From NCBI RefSeq assembly GCF_027594865.1, contig NZ_CP089391.1, positions 682,001 to 746,000 on the forward strand: DNA of 64,000 nt, read 5' to 3'. Positions 33,374-41,611 of the stretch are shown in pieces (the first letter of the stretch is position 1; each line of letters opens with the position of its first letter). Both the position numbers and the translations under genes were made by a program. The notes under the pieces are model-generated. The model saw nothing but the letters and a program-made list of their open reading frames with translations. It searched no databases and was not told the DNA's origin. The DNA comes from Bradyrhizobium xenonodulans (GTDB lineage Bacteria; Pseudomonadota; Alphaproteobacteria; Rhizobiales; Xanthobacteraceae).

Positions 33374-34210
33374 TCAGCGGTCGCGCTTCAGCCCCGGCAC
33401 CAGCGCGGCGAGCCGGTCCTTGATCGGCCGGCCGAACATGCCCGCGGGCGGCGGCCCCGGTGGCGGCCCACCGCTCAGGCCCGGCGGCGGCGGACCGGCG
33501 CGCCCGATGGTTGCCTCCGCGCGGCGGTCGACGCCGAGCGTCAGGCTGGCGACGTAGCGGTCGCGCTCCTCCTTCACTGCACAGAAGGTGCGGTGCTCGG
33601 GATCGGAACGCGCGATGACATGGTCGTTGGCGTTGATCACCATGCGCTGCCGCGCGCGGTCGCCGTAATCGGGCACGTTGGTGTAGATGAACTCGTTCAG
33701 CGCGTCGGGCAGGAAAGTCTGCCCGGTCAGCACCGTGCGCGCGTCGAGGAACACCTTGAAGTGGATATGCGTGGTGCGGCCGTCATACCAGCCGGGATAG
33801 ATGGTGTTGAAATTGACCCAGCCGGTCCCGTCAGTCAGTTGCGTGCCGCGCAGAAACGTCTTGCCGGTTTCATCGACATTGTGCGCATCGCTCTGGCCGG
33901 GAAACGCCGAATAGAGCCCCTTGGCGTCGCAATGCCAGATGTCGACCCGCGCACCTTTGATCGCTGTGCAGGGCCCGGCCTCGATCACGCGCAGCCGCAA
34001 TGTCAGCGGCACGCCGGGCCTGCCCTCGGTGATGTCGGACCTGACGAGCTTCGGGTCGGAATAGAACGGCCCTTCCTCCGCCTGCGGCGTCACGATGCAG
34101 GCCGGCTCATCGTTCGTCGCGGCAGGCGCAGCGTTTGTCCGGCTCGGCAACAAGCCGGCGGCGCTTGCCGATACAAATCCCAGAAATCCGCGCCGCGTCG
34201 ACTTGTTCAC
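33374..34210 (-). CDS. Tat-exported intradiol ring-cleavage dioxygenase-like protein
   Basis: The 278-residue protein starts at GTG 34210 after GGAGTG and opens with the twin-arginine signal NKSTRRGFLGFVSAS. The dioxygenase core has QAEEGPFYSDPKLVRSD, then GARVDIWHCDAKGLYSAF and the Fe(III) ligand motif IYPGWYDGRTTHIHFKVF, with one Tyr and the HxH pair visible. A Pro/Gly-rich tail (GPPPPGLSGGPPPGPPPAG) follows the core. Intradiol enzymes open catechols between the hydroxyls, but exported members of this subgroup have no settled substrate. Upstream ATGs at 34246 and 34312 lack ribosome-binding sites. Confidence 0.82.
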   Translation of the reverse strand: MNKSTRRGFLGFVSASAAGLLPSRTNAAPAATNDEPACIVTPQAEEGPFYSDPKLVRSDITEGRPGVPLTLRLRVIEAGPCTAIKGARVDIWHCDAKGLYSAFPGQSDAHNVDETGKTFLRGTQLTDGTGWVNFNTIYPGWYDGRTTHIHFKVFLDARTVLTGQTFLPDALNEFIYTNVPDYGDRARQRMVINANDHVIARSDPEHRTFCAVKEERDRYVASLTLGVDRRAEATIGRAGPPPPGLSGGPPPGPPPAGMFGRPIKDRLAALVPGLKRDR

Positions 34211-34289
34211 CCGGTCACTCCAGCTCGCTCGACCAGAGATCGTCATCGACAAGCGGGATGGCAAGATCAGGCTTTGAAGATGGCGACAA

Positions 34290-35234
34290 TCAGCCGAGCT
34301 GTTTCTGATCATGTCGTGCCGGCAGCTGCGCCGTGACCGCGACCACGCCAGCGAGGATGAGCATCATTCCGGCAAGACCGGACCAGGTAAAGCGCTCGCC
34401 GAGCCACGCGGTGCCGAGCGCCACGGCAAAGCCCGCACGCAGATAGCTCCCGCTGGTCGTGCCGAGCGGGCCGAGCGTGTGGATCAGCCGGAAATAGATC
34501 ACCATCGCAAGCGCCGTGCAGACGATCGCGAGCGCAATGACCGCTGCGATCGCCGCGGCGGGTGGTGGTGACAGCGTCCATGGCTGCTCGATGGCGGCCG
34601 CCGCGGGCAGCATCAGGATCGCTGCGCAGCTCATGGCTCCGGCCGCGGTGACGATTGCCGGCAGGCCCGAGAACCGTTGCCCCCAGATTGGCGCGAGCGC
34701 GTAGCAGAGGCTCGCGCCGAGCACGGCGATCTGGGCCAGCGGCGCCGCTGTGCCGATGCCGGAGAGTGCGTCGACCCCCATGGTGACGGCAACCCCGGCG
34801 AGCCCGAGGGCGACGCCGATGATTTTCCGGCCGGTGATGGTCTGCCGCCCGCGCCCTGTCATCATCGCAATCGCGAGCACGAACATCGGCGGGGTCGCAT
34901 TGAGCACGCCGGCGAGACCGCTCGCAATGTGCGCCTCGCCCCAGCTGATCAGGGTGAAGGGCAGCGCGCTTTGCAGCAGCCCTTGTACGACGAAAGCCGC
35001 CCACACCGATCCGCGGCGGGGAAGGGCGTGTCCCTGCGCGAGCGCGATCAGGATCAGCAGAATGGCGGCGATCGTCACCCGCGCGGCGACCATCGTGAAG
35101 GGCGGTATCGTCGGGATCGCGACCTTGATGAGCGTGAATGAGCTTCCCCAGATCAGCGAGAGCAGCAGCAGGAGCCCGATCTCGAACGCGAGACTGGTTT
35201 GCTCTGACGTTGTCTGTTGCGCCTGCGTGCTCAT
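34290..35234 (-). CDS. EamA/DMT superfamily exporter (RhaT-like)
   Basis: The 314-residue membrane protein has about ten transmembrane segments in two EamA repeats. The family motifs are visible: LLSLIWGSSFTLIKVAIPTIPPFT at the start of repeat 1 and GVALGLAGVAVTMG between repeats, then 'LGPLGTTSGSYLRAGFAVALGTAWLGERF' in repeat 2. The start at 35234 follows GGAGC. DMT carriers export amino acids, metabolites or drugs. It is divergent from the Ada/AraC gene, 131 bp apart, which could regulate it. The cargo is unknown. Confidence 0.88.
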   Translation of the reverse strand: MSTQAQQTTSEQTSLAFEIGLLLLLSLIWGSSFTLIKVAIPTIPPFTMVAARVTIAAILLILIALAQGHALPRRGSVWAAFVVQGLLQSALPFTLISWGEAHIASGLAGVLNATPPMFVLAIAMMTGRGRQTITGRKIIGVALGLAGVAVTMGVDALSGIGTAAPLAQIAVLGASLCYALAPIWGQRFSGLPAIVTAAGAMSCAAILMLPAAAAIEQPWTLSPPPAAAIAAVIALAIVCTALAMVIYFRLIHTLGPLGTTSGSYLRAGFAVALGTAWLGERFTWSGLAGMMLILAGVVAVTAQLPARHDQKQLG

Positions 35235-35365
35235 GCGATTTGCTCCGGGATCTACCGGCACCATGATCCGGAGCGGCGAGGCAGGCTGGCCGAATTCGGA
35301 CCTCATCGCTCGGTCGAGTCCGATTTCAGCTACTCGGCGAACCCCGTTGAAACTATGATTTCGCC

Positions 35366-35962
35366 ATGGCGACAGGCTCAGCGCATCGGCAGACGCTGCC
35401 ACCGCATCTCGATTGGGAGACTTGCGACCGGGCGCGCCTCGCGCGTGCGCGCGCCTTCGACGGCCTGTTCTTCTCCGGCGTTCGCTCGACGCGGATCTAT
35501 TGCCGGCCGGTCTGCCCGGTTCGCCCCGCCCGCTCCGAGAACGTCACGTTTTATGCGACCGCCGCTGCCGCCGAGCGCGCCGGCTTTCGCCCATGCCTGC
35601 GCTGCCGGCCGGAAACCGCGCCGGGCTCGCCGGCCTGGATGGGAACGGCCAGCACCGTTGCGCGCGGGATGCGCCTGATCCATGACGGCTTTCTGGATCA
35701 GGCGTCGATGACGCAGCTTGCGGAAGCGCTTGGCGTCGGGCCGCGCCATCTGCTGCGCCTGTTCATGCGCCATGCCGGTGCGAGCCCGAGCGAGATCGCC
35801 GCGACCCGCCGTGTGCAGGAAGCCAAGCGTCTGATCGACCAGACCAGCATGACATTGGCGGAGATCGCCTTCGCCGCCGGTTTCGGCAGCGTTCGCAGAT
35901 TCAACGACGCCTTTGCCGCGACCTACAAGCGGCCGCCGTCGTCATTCCGGCGCCGCCCCTAG
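35366..35962 (+). CDS. Ada-type zinc domain plus AraC helix-turn-helix regulator
   Basis: The 198-residue protein joins an Ada N-terminal zinc domain (about residues 18-90; FSGVRSTRIYCRPVCPVR, then FRPCLRCRPE with the four cysteines) to an AraC-type DNA-binding domain (about 95-195; VGPRHLLRLFMRHAGASP and FGSVRRFNDAFAATYKRPPSSFRR). In Ada the first cysteine accepts a methyl group from DNA methylphosphotriesters and turns the protein into an activator. The C-terminal O6-methylguanine methyltransferase domain is absent, so this matches the AdaA-like form. A DNA glycosylase partner is not nearby. It faces the DMT exporter gene. Confidence 0.85.
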   Translation: MATGSAHRQTLPPHLDWETCDRARLARARAFDGLFFSGVRSTRIYCRPVCPVRPARSENVTFYATAAAAERAGFRPCLRCRPETAPGSPAWMGTASTVARGMRLIHDGFLDQASMTQLAEALGVGPRHLLRLFMRHAGASPSEIAATRRVQEAKRLIDQTSMTLAEIAFAAGFGSVRRFNDAFAATYKRPPSSFRRRP

Positions 35963-35978
35963 GGCCTAGCGGCAGGCA

Positions 35979-36797
35979 TCACCCGATCTGTTTCTCGCCG
36001 TGCCGCTCCGACAGCGTGAAGATCTCGACGCCGGTCGCGGTGACGCCGACGGAGTGCTCGAACTGCGCCGACAGCGATCGGTCGCGGGTTACCGCGGTCC
36101 AGCCGTCGGAGAGAATCTTCACATGCGGCTTGCCGAGATTGATCATCGGCTCGATGGTGAAGAACATGCCGGGCTTGAGCTGAACGCCTTCGCCGGGCCG
36201 GCCAATATGGATGATATTGGGCTCGTCGTGGAACATGCGCCCGAGGCCGTGGCCGCAGAAGTCGCGCACCACGCTCATGCCCTGCGGCTCCACAAAACTC
36301 TGGATGGCGTGGCCGATGTCGCCGGTGGTGGCGCCGGGTTTCACCGCCGCGATGCCGCGCATCATCGCCTCATACGTCACCTCGATCAGACGCTCCGCCT
36401 TGCGGGCGATCGGGCCGACCGCATACATCCGGCTGGAATCGCCATACCAGCCGTCGACGATGAAGGTGACGTCGATGTTGACGATGTCGCCGTCCTTCAG
36501 CGGACGGTCGCCGGGCATGCCGTGGCAGACCACGTGGTTGAGCGAGGTGCAGGTCGAGTAGCGGTAGCCGCGATACATCAGCGTCGCCGGATAGGCGCCG
36601 TGGCTGAAGGCGAAGTCGCGGACGAACTGGTCGATGCGCTCGGTCGGCACGCCGGGCCCGACGATGTCGGTGAGCTCGTCGAGGCACTTCGCCACCAGCG
36701 CGCCCGCCTTGCGCATGCCGGCAAAGGCGCTCGGCCCATGCAGCTTGATTTGTCCGGTCTTGCGCAGGGAGGTATCGGAGGCTTCAACGTAGCTCAT
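35979..36797 (-). CDS. map: Methionine aminopeptidase type I
   Basis: The 272-residue protein shows the full dinuclear-metal site: His in STCTSLNHVVCHGMPGD, Asp residues in DIVNIDVTF and WYGDSSRMYAVG, His in GHGLGRMFHDEPNI, and Glu residues in FFTIEPM and AQFEHSVGVT. It removes the initiator Met from new proteins in the cytoplasm. The N-terminal extension of about 15 residues (SYVEASDTSLRKTGQIKL) is common in alphaproteobacteria. It runs convergently with the Ada/AraC gene, whose stop lies 16 bp away. Confidence 0.95.
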   Translation of the reverse strand: MSYVEASDTSLRKTGQIKLHGPSAFAGMRKAGALVAKCLDELTDIVGPGVPTERIDQFVRDFAFSHGAYPATLMYRGYRYSTCTSLNHVVCHGMPGDRPLKDGDIVNIDVTFIVDGWYGDSSRMYAVGPIARKAERLIEVTYEAMMRGIAAVKPGATTGDIGHAIQSFVEPQGMSVVRDFCGHGLGRMFHDEPNIIHIGRPGEGVQLKPGMFFTIEPMINLGKPHVKILSDGWTAVTRDRSLSAQFEHSVGVTATGVEIFTLSERHGEKQIG

Positions 36798-36912
36798 GCG
36801 TGTCAGGTCTTTGCGGGCTCGATGTCGGCGAAAAGGCTTGATTTCAGGCCCTAATCTAATGATCGCGGGCCTTCATGCAAGCCGAGCGTGCTGACTGCGC
36901 CCGAAACAGGGC

Positions 36913-38223
36913 CTAATTCGGGACTTCTACGGCGGTTTCCACCGGCAAAGCCCCGCCGCGGATGCGGATTTCGCGGACGGGATAGGGAACCCGGATACCC
37001 TCGCGCTTGAAAGCGTCCCACAGCGCCAGCATGACGTCGCTCTTGACGTTGTCCATGCCGTCGGGGTCCGCGATCCAGAAGGTCAGCGAGAACTTCATGC
37101 CGGCCTCGGCGAACTCGGTCAAAATGCTGTTGGGCGGCTTGCCCTTCGTCGCGCGGGGATGGGCGGCGGCTGTCTCGGCGGCGAGCTTGGTGACCAGCCT
37201 GGGGTCGGCGTCGTAGTTGGTGCCGAAGGCGATCTTCACCAGCGTGTTCTTGTCGGTATAGGTCCAGTTGACGACCTTCTGCGTCACCAGATCCTCGTTC
37301 GGCACCAGGAATTCGCGGCCGTCGCCGGCGGCGACGGAAATATAGCGCGTCTTCATCGCGCTGATGCGCCCGGTATTGTCGCCGATGGTGACGAGGTCGC
37401 CCGGCTTCACCGATTTGTCGGCGAGCAGGATGATCCCCGAGATGAAATTGGCGACGATCTTCTGGAGGCCGATACCAATGCCGACGCCGACCGCGCCGGA
37501 GAACACCGCGAGCGCGGAGAGGTCGATGCCGACGGCGCCGAGCGCGATCACGATGGCGACCGCAAGCAGGCCGATGCGGATGATCTTCACCAGCAGCACC
37601 TGCACCGACGGCGTCAGATCGGTGGTGGCGTTGATCCGGCTTTCGGCGAAATTGCTCGCGATGTTGGTGAGCCAGAGCGCGATGAGCAGCAATGCGCCGG
37701 CCTTGAGCACCAGGAGCGGGGTCAGCCGGAGACCACCGAGCACGATGGCGAAGGAATCGAGCAGATCGACCGTCGCATCGAGCTGGCCGAGGATGGAGAG
37801 GGCTGCGACGAACCACGCCGTGATCGACACCAGCTTGACGATGAAGGCGTTGCGCAGCACCGAGGTCACGAGCCGGATCACCAGCCATGCCAGCCCGAGC
37901 TTGGCGGCGACCATCAGCAGATAGCTGCGGCTCGGCCAGGTCGCGTGGTACATCACCACGCGGGAGAGGATCACGAGCAGGGTGAACACCGCCGTCGAGG
38001 CGCTGGAGACCATCACCCGGGCGAAGTGCCGGAGCGGCAGCGGCCAGCGCATTGCCAGCGACGTCATGTCGATGCGGTTGCGGACCCCGGCTTCCGCGGC
38101 ATAGGCGATGCCGGCCGCGGCCAGGATGAGGCCGAATTGCAGGTAGAACCAGGGTGAGGAGATTTCCGCCCCGACGCTGCGTGCGGTGGCCTGCACGAAC
38201 TCCATCAAGTCTTTGAGGTCCAT
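36913..38223 (-). CDS. MscS family mechanosensitive channel
   Basis: The 436-residue protein has several N-terminal helices and the MscS core at about residues 215-420. The pore helix is rich in Ala and Gly (LAVFSGAVGVGIGIGLQKIVANFISG), followed by the beta domain start LLADKSVKPGDLVTIGDNTGRI and 'FLVPNEDLVTQKVVNWTYTDKNT'. The C-terminal alpha/beta domain ends at PVREIRIRGG. It would release solutes on osmotic downshift. The start is uncertain: ATG 38223 (MDLKDLMEF) is preferred, while ATG 38295 adds 24 residues; neither has a clear ribosome-binding site. Confidence 0.88.
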   Translation of the reverse strand: MDLKDLMEFVQATARSVGAEISSPWFYLQFGLILAAAGIAYAAEAGVRNRIDMTSLAMRWPLPLRHFARVMVSSASTAVFTLLVILSRVVMYHATWPSRSYLLMVAAKLGLAWLVIRLVTSVLRNAFIVKLVSITAWFVAALSILGQLDATVDLLDSFAIVLGGLRLTPLLVLKAGALLLIALWLTNIASNFAESRINATTDLTPSVQVLLVKIIRIGLLAVAIVIALGAVGIDLSALAVFSGAVGVGIGIGLQKIVANFISGIILLADKSVKPGDLVTIGDNTGRISAMKTRYISVAAGDGREFLVPNEDLVTQKVVNWTYTDKNTLVKIAFGTNYDADPRLVTKLAAETAAAHPRATKGKPPNSILTEFAEAGMKFSLTFWIADPDGMDNVKSDVMLALWDAFKREGIRVPYPVREIRIRGGALPVETAVEVPN

Positions 38224-38428
38224 CGGGGAAGTCTCGTCGGGAATGATTTGATTCGAGGAAGCCGCAGAATCCCACAAAGGGCGCGGCTCGGCCATCGATA
38301 CACCGCGAAGTGAAGCGCGTTAAGGCCGCAAAATACGGGCAGATTGCCGCGCGCGGGAGAAAATGGGTTGGCGCGGGAGTCCGCCGACGATAAGGATGCA
38401 ATTCCAGCGATTTGTACCCGGAAGGTGG

Positions 38429-40222
38429 ATGGCTTCCCTCGACTCTGTCAGCCTCGCCATATTGCTCGGCGCCGTCCTCGTCATGGCCGGCATCCTGTCG
38501 AGCCTGCTTGCACTGCGCTTCGGCGCGCCCTTGCTGCTCGTCTTTCTTGTCATCGGCATGCTCGCGGGCGATTCCGGTCCCGGGCAGCTCCAGTTCGACG
38601 ACGTGCGCACTACCTATCTGGTCGGCTCGGTGGCGCTCGCCTTGATCCTGTTCGACGGCGGTCTGAAGACGCGCTTTGCCAGCATCCGCACCGTGCTGGC
38701 GCCATCCGTGTTGCTCGCAACCGTGGGCGTGCTGCTGACCGCGCTGATCACGGCGCCGTTCGCCAAATACGCGCTCGACCTCAACTGGACGGAGTCGTTG
38801 CTGGTCGGTGCCGTCGTGGCCTCGACCGACGCCGCCGCGGTGTTCCTGCTGGTGCACACCCAGGGCCTGCGCCTGCGCCCGCGCGTCGGCGCGACGCTGG
38901 AGGCCGAATCCGGCACCAACGATCCTTTCGCGATCTTCCTCACCCTGATGCTGGTCGAATACATCTCGCTGGGATCGAGCTCGCCCGGCCATGTGGTGAT
39001 GGAGTTCATCCAGGAGGCGGTTCTGGGCGCCGCCGTCGGCGTGATCGGGGGACGTCTCGTCGTCGTCGCACTCAACCAGGTCGCGCTGCCGCAGGGCCTG
39101 CATGCACCGTTCGTGACAACGGGCGCGCTCGTGATCTTCGGCGGCTCGCAGATCATGCACGCCTCCGGCTTCCTCGCCGTCTATCTCGCCGGCATCATCA
39201 TCGGCAACCGGCCGACGCGCGCGCATAATTCGGTGGTCGCGTTCCTCGATGCCGCGACCTGGCTGGCGCAGATCGTGATGTTCGTGCTGCTCGGCCTGCT
39301 GGTCTCGCCGAGCCGGCTGGGTTCAAGCGTGCTGCCGGCCGTCGCCGTCGCGTTCGTCCTGATGCTGATCGCGCGGCCGATCGCGGTGTTCGTGTGCCTG
39401 GCGCCGTTCCGCTTCAACTGGCGCGAAAAGATTTTCATCGCCTGGACGGGCCTGCGCGGTGCCGTCGCGATCTTCCTGGCGTCGATCCCGATGCTGGTCG
39501 GACTGTCGAAGGCCTATCTCTATTTCGACGTCGCCTTCGTCGTCGTCATCATCTCGCTGTTGCTGCAAGGCTGGACGCTGGCGCCGGCCGCGCGCAAGCT
39601 GCACGTGGCGCTGCCGCGCGCCGAGCGCGGTCCGCGCCGGGTCGAGCTGGATCTGCCCGGCCAGCTCGAGCAGCAGCTCGTCGGCTATCCGGTGCGGCCG
39701 AAGAGCCTGTATTTCCGCCGCGGCCTGATCCCGTCCTGGTCCAAGCCGACGCTGGTGATCCGCAACGAGAACATTTTGACACCGGCGGAGGCCGATCCGG
39801 TCGCGCCGGGCGACTACATCTATCTGCTGGCGCCGCCGGAAAAGGCCGAGGCGCTCGACCGCTTCTTCGTCGACATGCAACTGAGCTCGGCGCCGGATCC
39901 GCATCTGCTCGGCGACTTCATGGTGTCCGGCGAGCACACGCTCGCCGAGCTCGCCGACATCTACGGCGTGAAGGTCGGTGAAGACGACAGCAAGCTGACG
40001 CTGGCCGACTATTTCGACGTCCATCTCGACCGCGCGCCGAAGGAAGGCGCCGAGCTCGCGCTCGACGAGATCGTGCTGGTCGCACGCTCGATCTCCGGCG
40101 GCCGCGTCAACGTCGTCGGCCTCCGCCTGCCGGAAGACGACGAGACGCCGGCGCCGCTGACGCGCCGGCAAGCGCTGCGGAAGAAGCTTGCGGATTTGTG
40201 GACGTCGGTGGCGGGCGTGTAG
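38429..40222 (+). CDS. K+/H+ antiporter of the CPA1 family (NhaP2/CvrA-like)
   Basis: The 597-residue protein has about twelve membrane helices with the ion-site motifs VGAVVASTDAAAVF (the TDA-type Asp pair) and LEAESGTNDPFAIFL (the ND motif). The C-terminus has a RCK/TrkA-C-like segment (LDLPGQLEQQLVGYPVRPKSL...VAPGDYIYLLAPPEK) and a CorC_HlyC-like domain (LLGDFMVSGEHTLAELADIYGVKV...GLRLPEDDE). This order is that of NhaP2/CvrA. It would exchange cytoplasmic K+ for H+. The start at 38429 follows GGAAGG; the ATG at 38363 has no such site. An IS481 element begins 54 bp downstream. Confidence 0.9.
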   Translation: MASLDSVSLAILLGAVLVMAGILSSLLALRFGAPLLLVFLVIGMLAGDSGPGQLQFDDVRTTYLVGSVALALILFDGGLKTRFASIRTVLAPSVLLATVGVLLTALITAPFAKYALDLNWTESLLVGAVVASTDAAAVFLLVHTQGLRLRPRVGATLEAESGTNDPFAIFLTLMLVEYISLGSSSPGHVVMEFIQEAVLGAAVGVIGGRLVVVALNQVALPQGLHAPFVTTGALVIFGGSQIMHASGFLAVYLAGIIIGNRPTRAHNSVVAFLDAATWLAQIVMFVLLGLLVSPSRLGSSVLPAVAVAFVLMLIARPIAVFVCLAPFRFNWREKIFIAWTGLRGAVAIFLASIPMLVGLSKAYLYFDVAFVVVIISLLLQGWTLAPAARKLHVALPRAERGPRRVELDLPGQLEQQLVGYPVRPKSLYFRRGLIPSWSKPTLVIRNENILTPAEADPVAPGDYIYLLAPPEKAEALDRFFVDMQLSSAPDPHLLGDFMVSGEHTLAELADIYGVKVGEDDSKLTLADYFDVHLDRAPKEGAELALDEIVLVARSISGGRVNVVGLRLPEDDETPAPLTRRQALRKKLADLWTSVAGV

Positions 40223-40276
40223 CTGTCACGAGCGGGTACCGCGTTCGCCAAAATCGCGGTGTCATTGCCCGCGAAG

Positions 40277-41547
40277 TGTTCAGACCGGGGACATAGCTGA
40301 CACCTGTTCGGACACATCACTGACAGGTTGGCCATTGGTCAAGTCGATTGATGCGACCTGCCAGCTGGCGAAGAAGATTCCGTAGCGACCGTCGCGGTCG
40401 AGCTGCCTGATGGCCAACTGCTCGCCGCAGAAGGCTTGAGGGACTTTCCACATCTGCCCTTTGAAGGCGATGTAGCTCCGGGTCGAGGAGGCGGTGCGAA
40501 CGATCTCCCCGGCGTCGTATTGCACCTTCGGCACACGATCGGGCATGGCGCGAGAACTCGGCCGGTAGCGATCGGCGGGGATACCCATGCCGAGGCTTTC
40601 ATGTGGCCGCTCCAGATTGTAGATCGTGCGCCAGTTGTCGAGGGCGCGCTGAACTTCCGCCAGGGTGCGGAACGTGTGCAGAGCGAACACTTCCGCTTTC
40701 AAGCTGCGATGGAAGCGTTCGTTCTTGCCTCGGCCCTGAGGATGGCGTGGCCTGGCGTGGATCACCCTGACGCCGAGCTTGAGCAGCCATACCTTCAGCG
40801 AGGTCCAGCGAGCGCCGGACGTGTCGCCCCAGGGAGATCCATTGTCGAGGTAAAAGGCCTCTGGCATCCCATAGCGTCGAAAAGTGTCGGTCAGGTGTTT
40901 CTGCACGTCTGGGCGCCGCTCGTTGGCGCATGCCTTCAGACACAGGGCATAGCGCGAGTGGTCATCGACCATGGTGAGCGGATGGCAACGCCTCCCGTCG
41001 GCAAGCGGCATGTGACCCTTGAAGTCCATCTGCCAAAGCTGATTGGGCGCATCCTTCTCGAACCGGTGGTCTGAAGGGCTTGGCGAAGCCTTCTCGCTCG
41101 GCTTGATCCGCTCATTCCGGCACAGGATCTGATGGACCGTCGAAGGCACAGGCACAGCCTGGCCGTCGCGCTTCAGGCAATGGGCAATCTTGCGCGCCCC
41201 CCAGGCTGGATGCTTGTCCCGCACAGCCAGGATTTGCGCCTCCACCGCAGGCTCGCTGCGCCTGGGCATGCTCTTCGGACGACGCGGCTGATCCGCCAGA
41301 TCATGGTCGCCAGCCTGCCAACGCCGCAACCATTTATAGCCCACGTCAGGGCTGATTCCGAACCGCCGGCACAACTCTCGCCGGTTCGCTCCTTCCTGTA
41401 AGGCAAGCCGCACAAACTCGCGTCGCTGATCCATTACCGACACCTCGTTCCAGGGCATGGACGGCCTCCCAAATCGACCAATCCAGCCCATTGTGATGTG
41501 TCAGCTATGTCTCCGAACACCCGTCAGTGATCTGTCCGGTCTAAACA
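40277..41547 (-). mobile_element. IS481-family insertion sequence, complete
   Basis: The 1271-bp element has imperfect terminal inverted repeats. The left end is TGTTCAGACCGGGGACATAG; the right end reads TGTTTAGACCGGACAGATCA on the other strand. A 4-bp target duplication GAAG flanks it (40273-40276 and 41548-41551). Motifs related to ACATAGCTGACAC and ACATCACTGACAG recur inside both ends, probably as transposase sites. It carries one intact transposase gene whose stop lies 3 bp from the left end. Confidence 0.9.
40280..41458 (-). CDS. IS481 family transposase
   Basis: The 392-residue protein starts MPWNEVSVMDQRREFVRLAL, the usual start of this family. An N-terminal helix-turn-helix region follows (RRELCRRFGISPDVGYKWLRRW and the LADQPRRPKSMPRR linker). 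The catalytic DDE domain has D in WQMDFKGHMPL, D in YLDNGSPWGD and E in KNERFHRSLKAEVF, with the expected spacing. The C-terminal domain has VKMWKVPQAFCGE-like features (KGQMWKVPQAF). All motifs are intact and there is no frameshift, so the element may still move. Confidence 0.93.
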   Translation of the reverse strand: MPWNEVSVMDQRREFVRLALQEGANRRELCRRFGISPDVGYKWLRRWQAGDHDLADQPRRPKSMPRRSEPAVEAQILAVRDKHPAWGARKIAHCLKRDGQAVPVPSTVHQILCRNERIKPSEKASPSPSDHRFEKDAPNQLWQMDFKGHMPLADGRRCHPLTMVDDHSRYALCLKACANERRPDVQKHLTDTFRRYGMPEAFYLDNGSPWGDTSGARWTSLKVWLLKLGVRVIHARPRHPQGRGKNERFHRSLKAEVFALHTFRTLAEVQRALDNWRTIYNLERPHESLGMGIPADRYRPSSRAMPDRVPKVQYDAGEIVRTASSTRSYIAFKGQMWKVPQAFCGEQLAIRQLDRDGRYGIFFASWQVASIDLTNGQPVSDVSEQVSAMSPV

Positions 41548-41611
41548 GAAGGCGGGCAATCCAGTATTCCAGAGGCGGTTGTGATTTGAACCGAGAGGCC
41601 GCGGCGTACTG

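Noticed and set aside
36851..39226. A 791-codon open frame on the minus strand over the K+/H+ antiporter and MscS genes
   Set aside because: It is antisense to the antiporter and out of frame with MscS. Its translation is dominated by Arg, His, Gln and Asp with no domain motif, the usual shadow in high-GC DNA.
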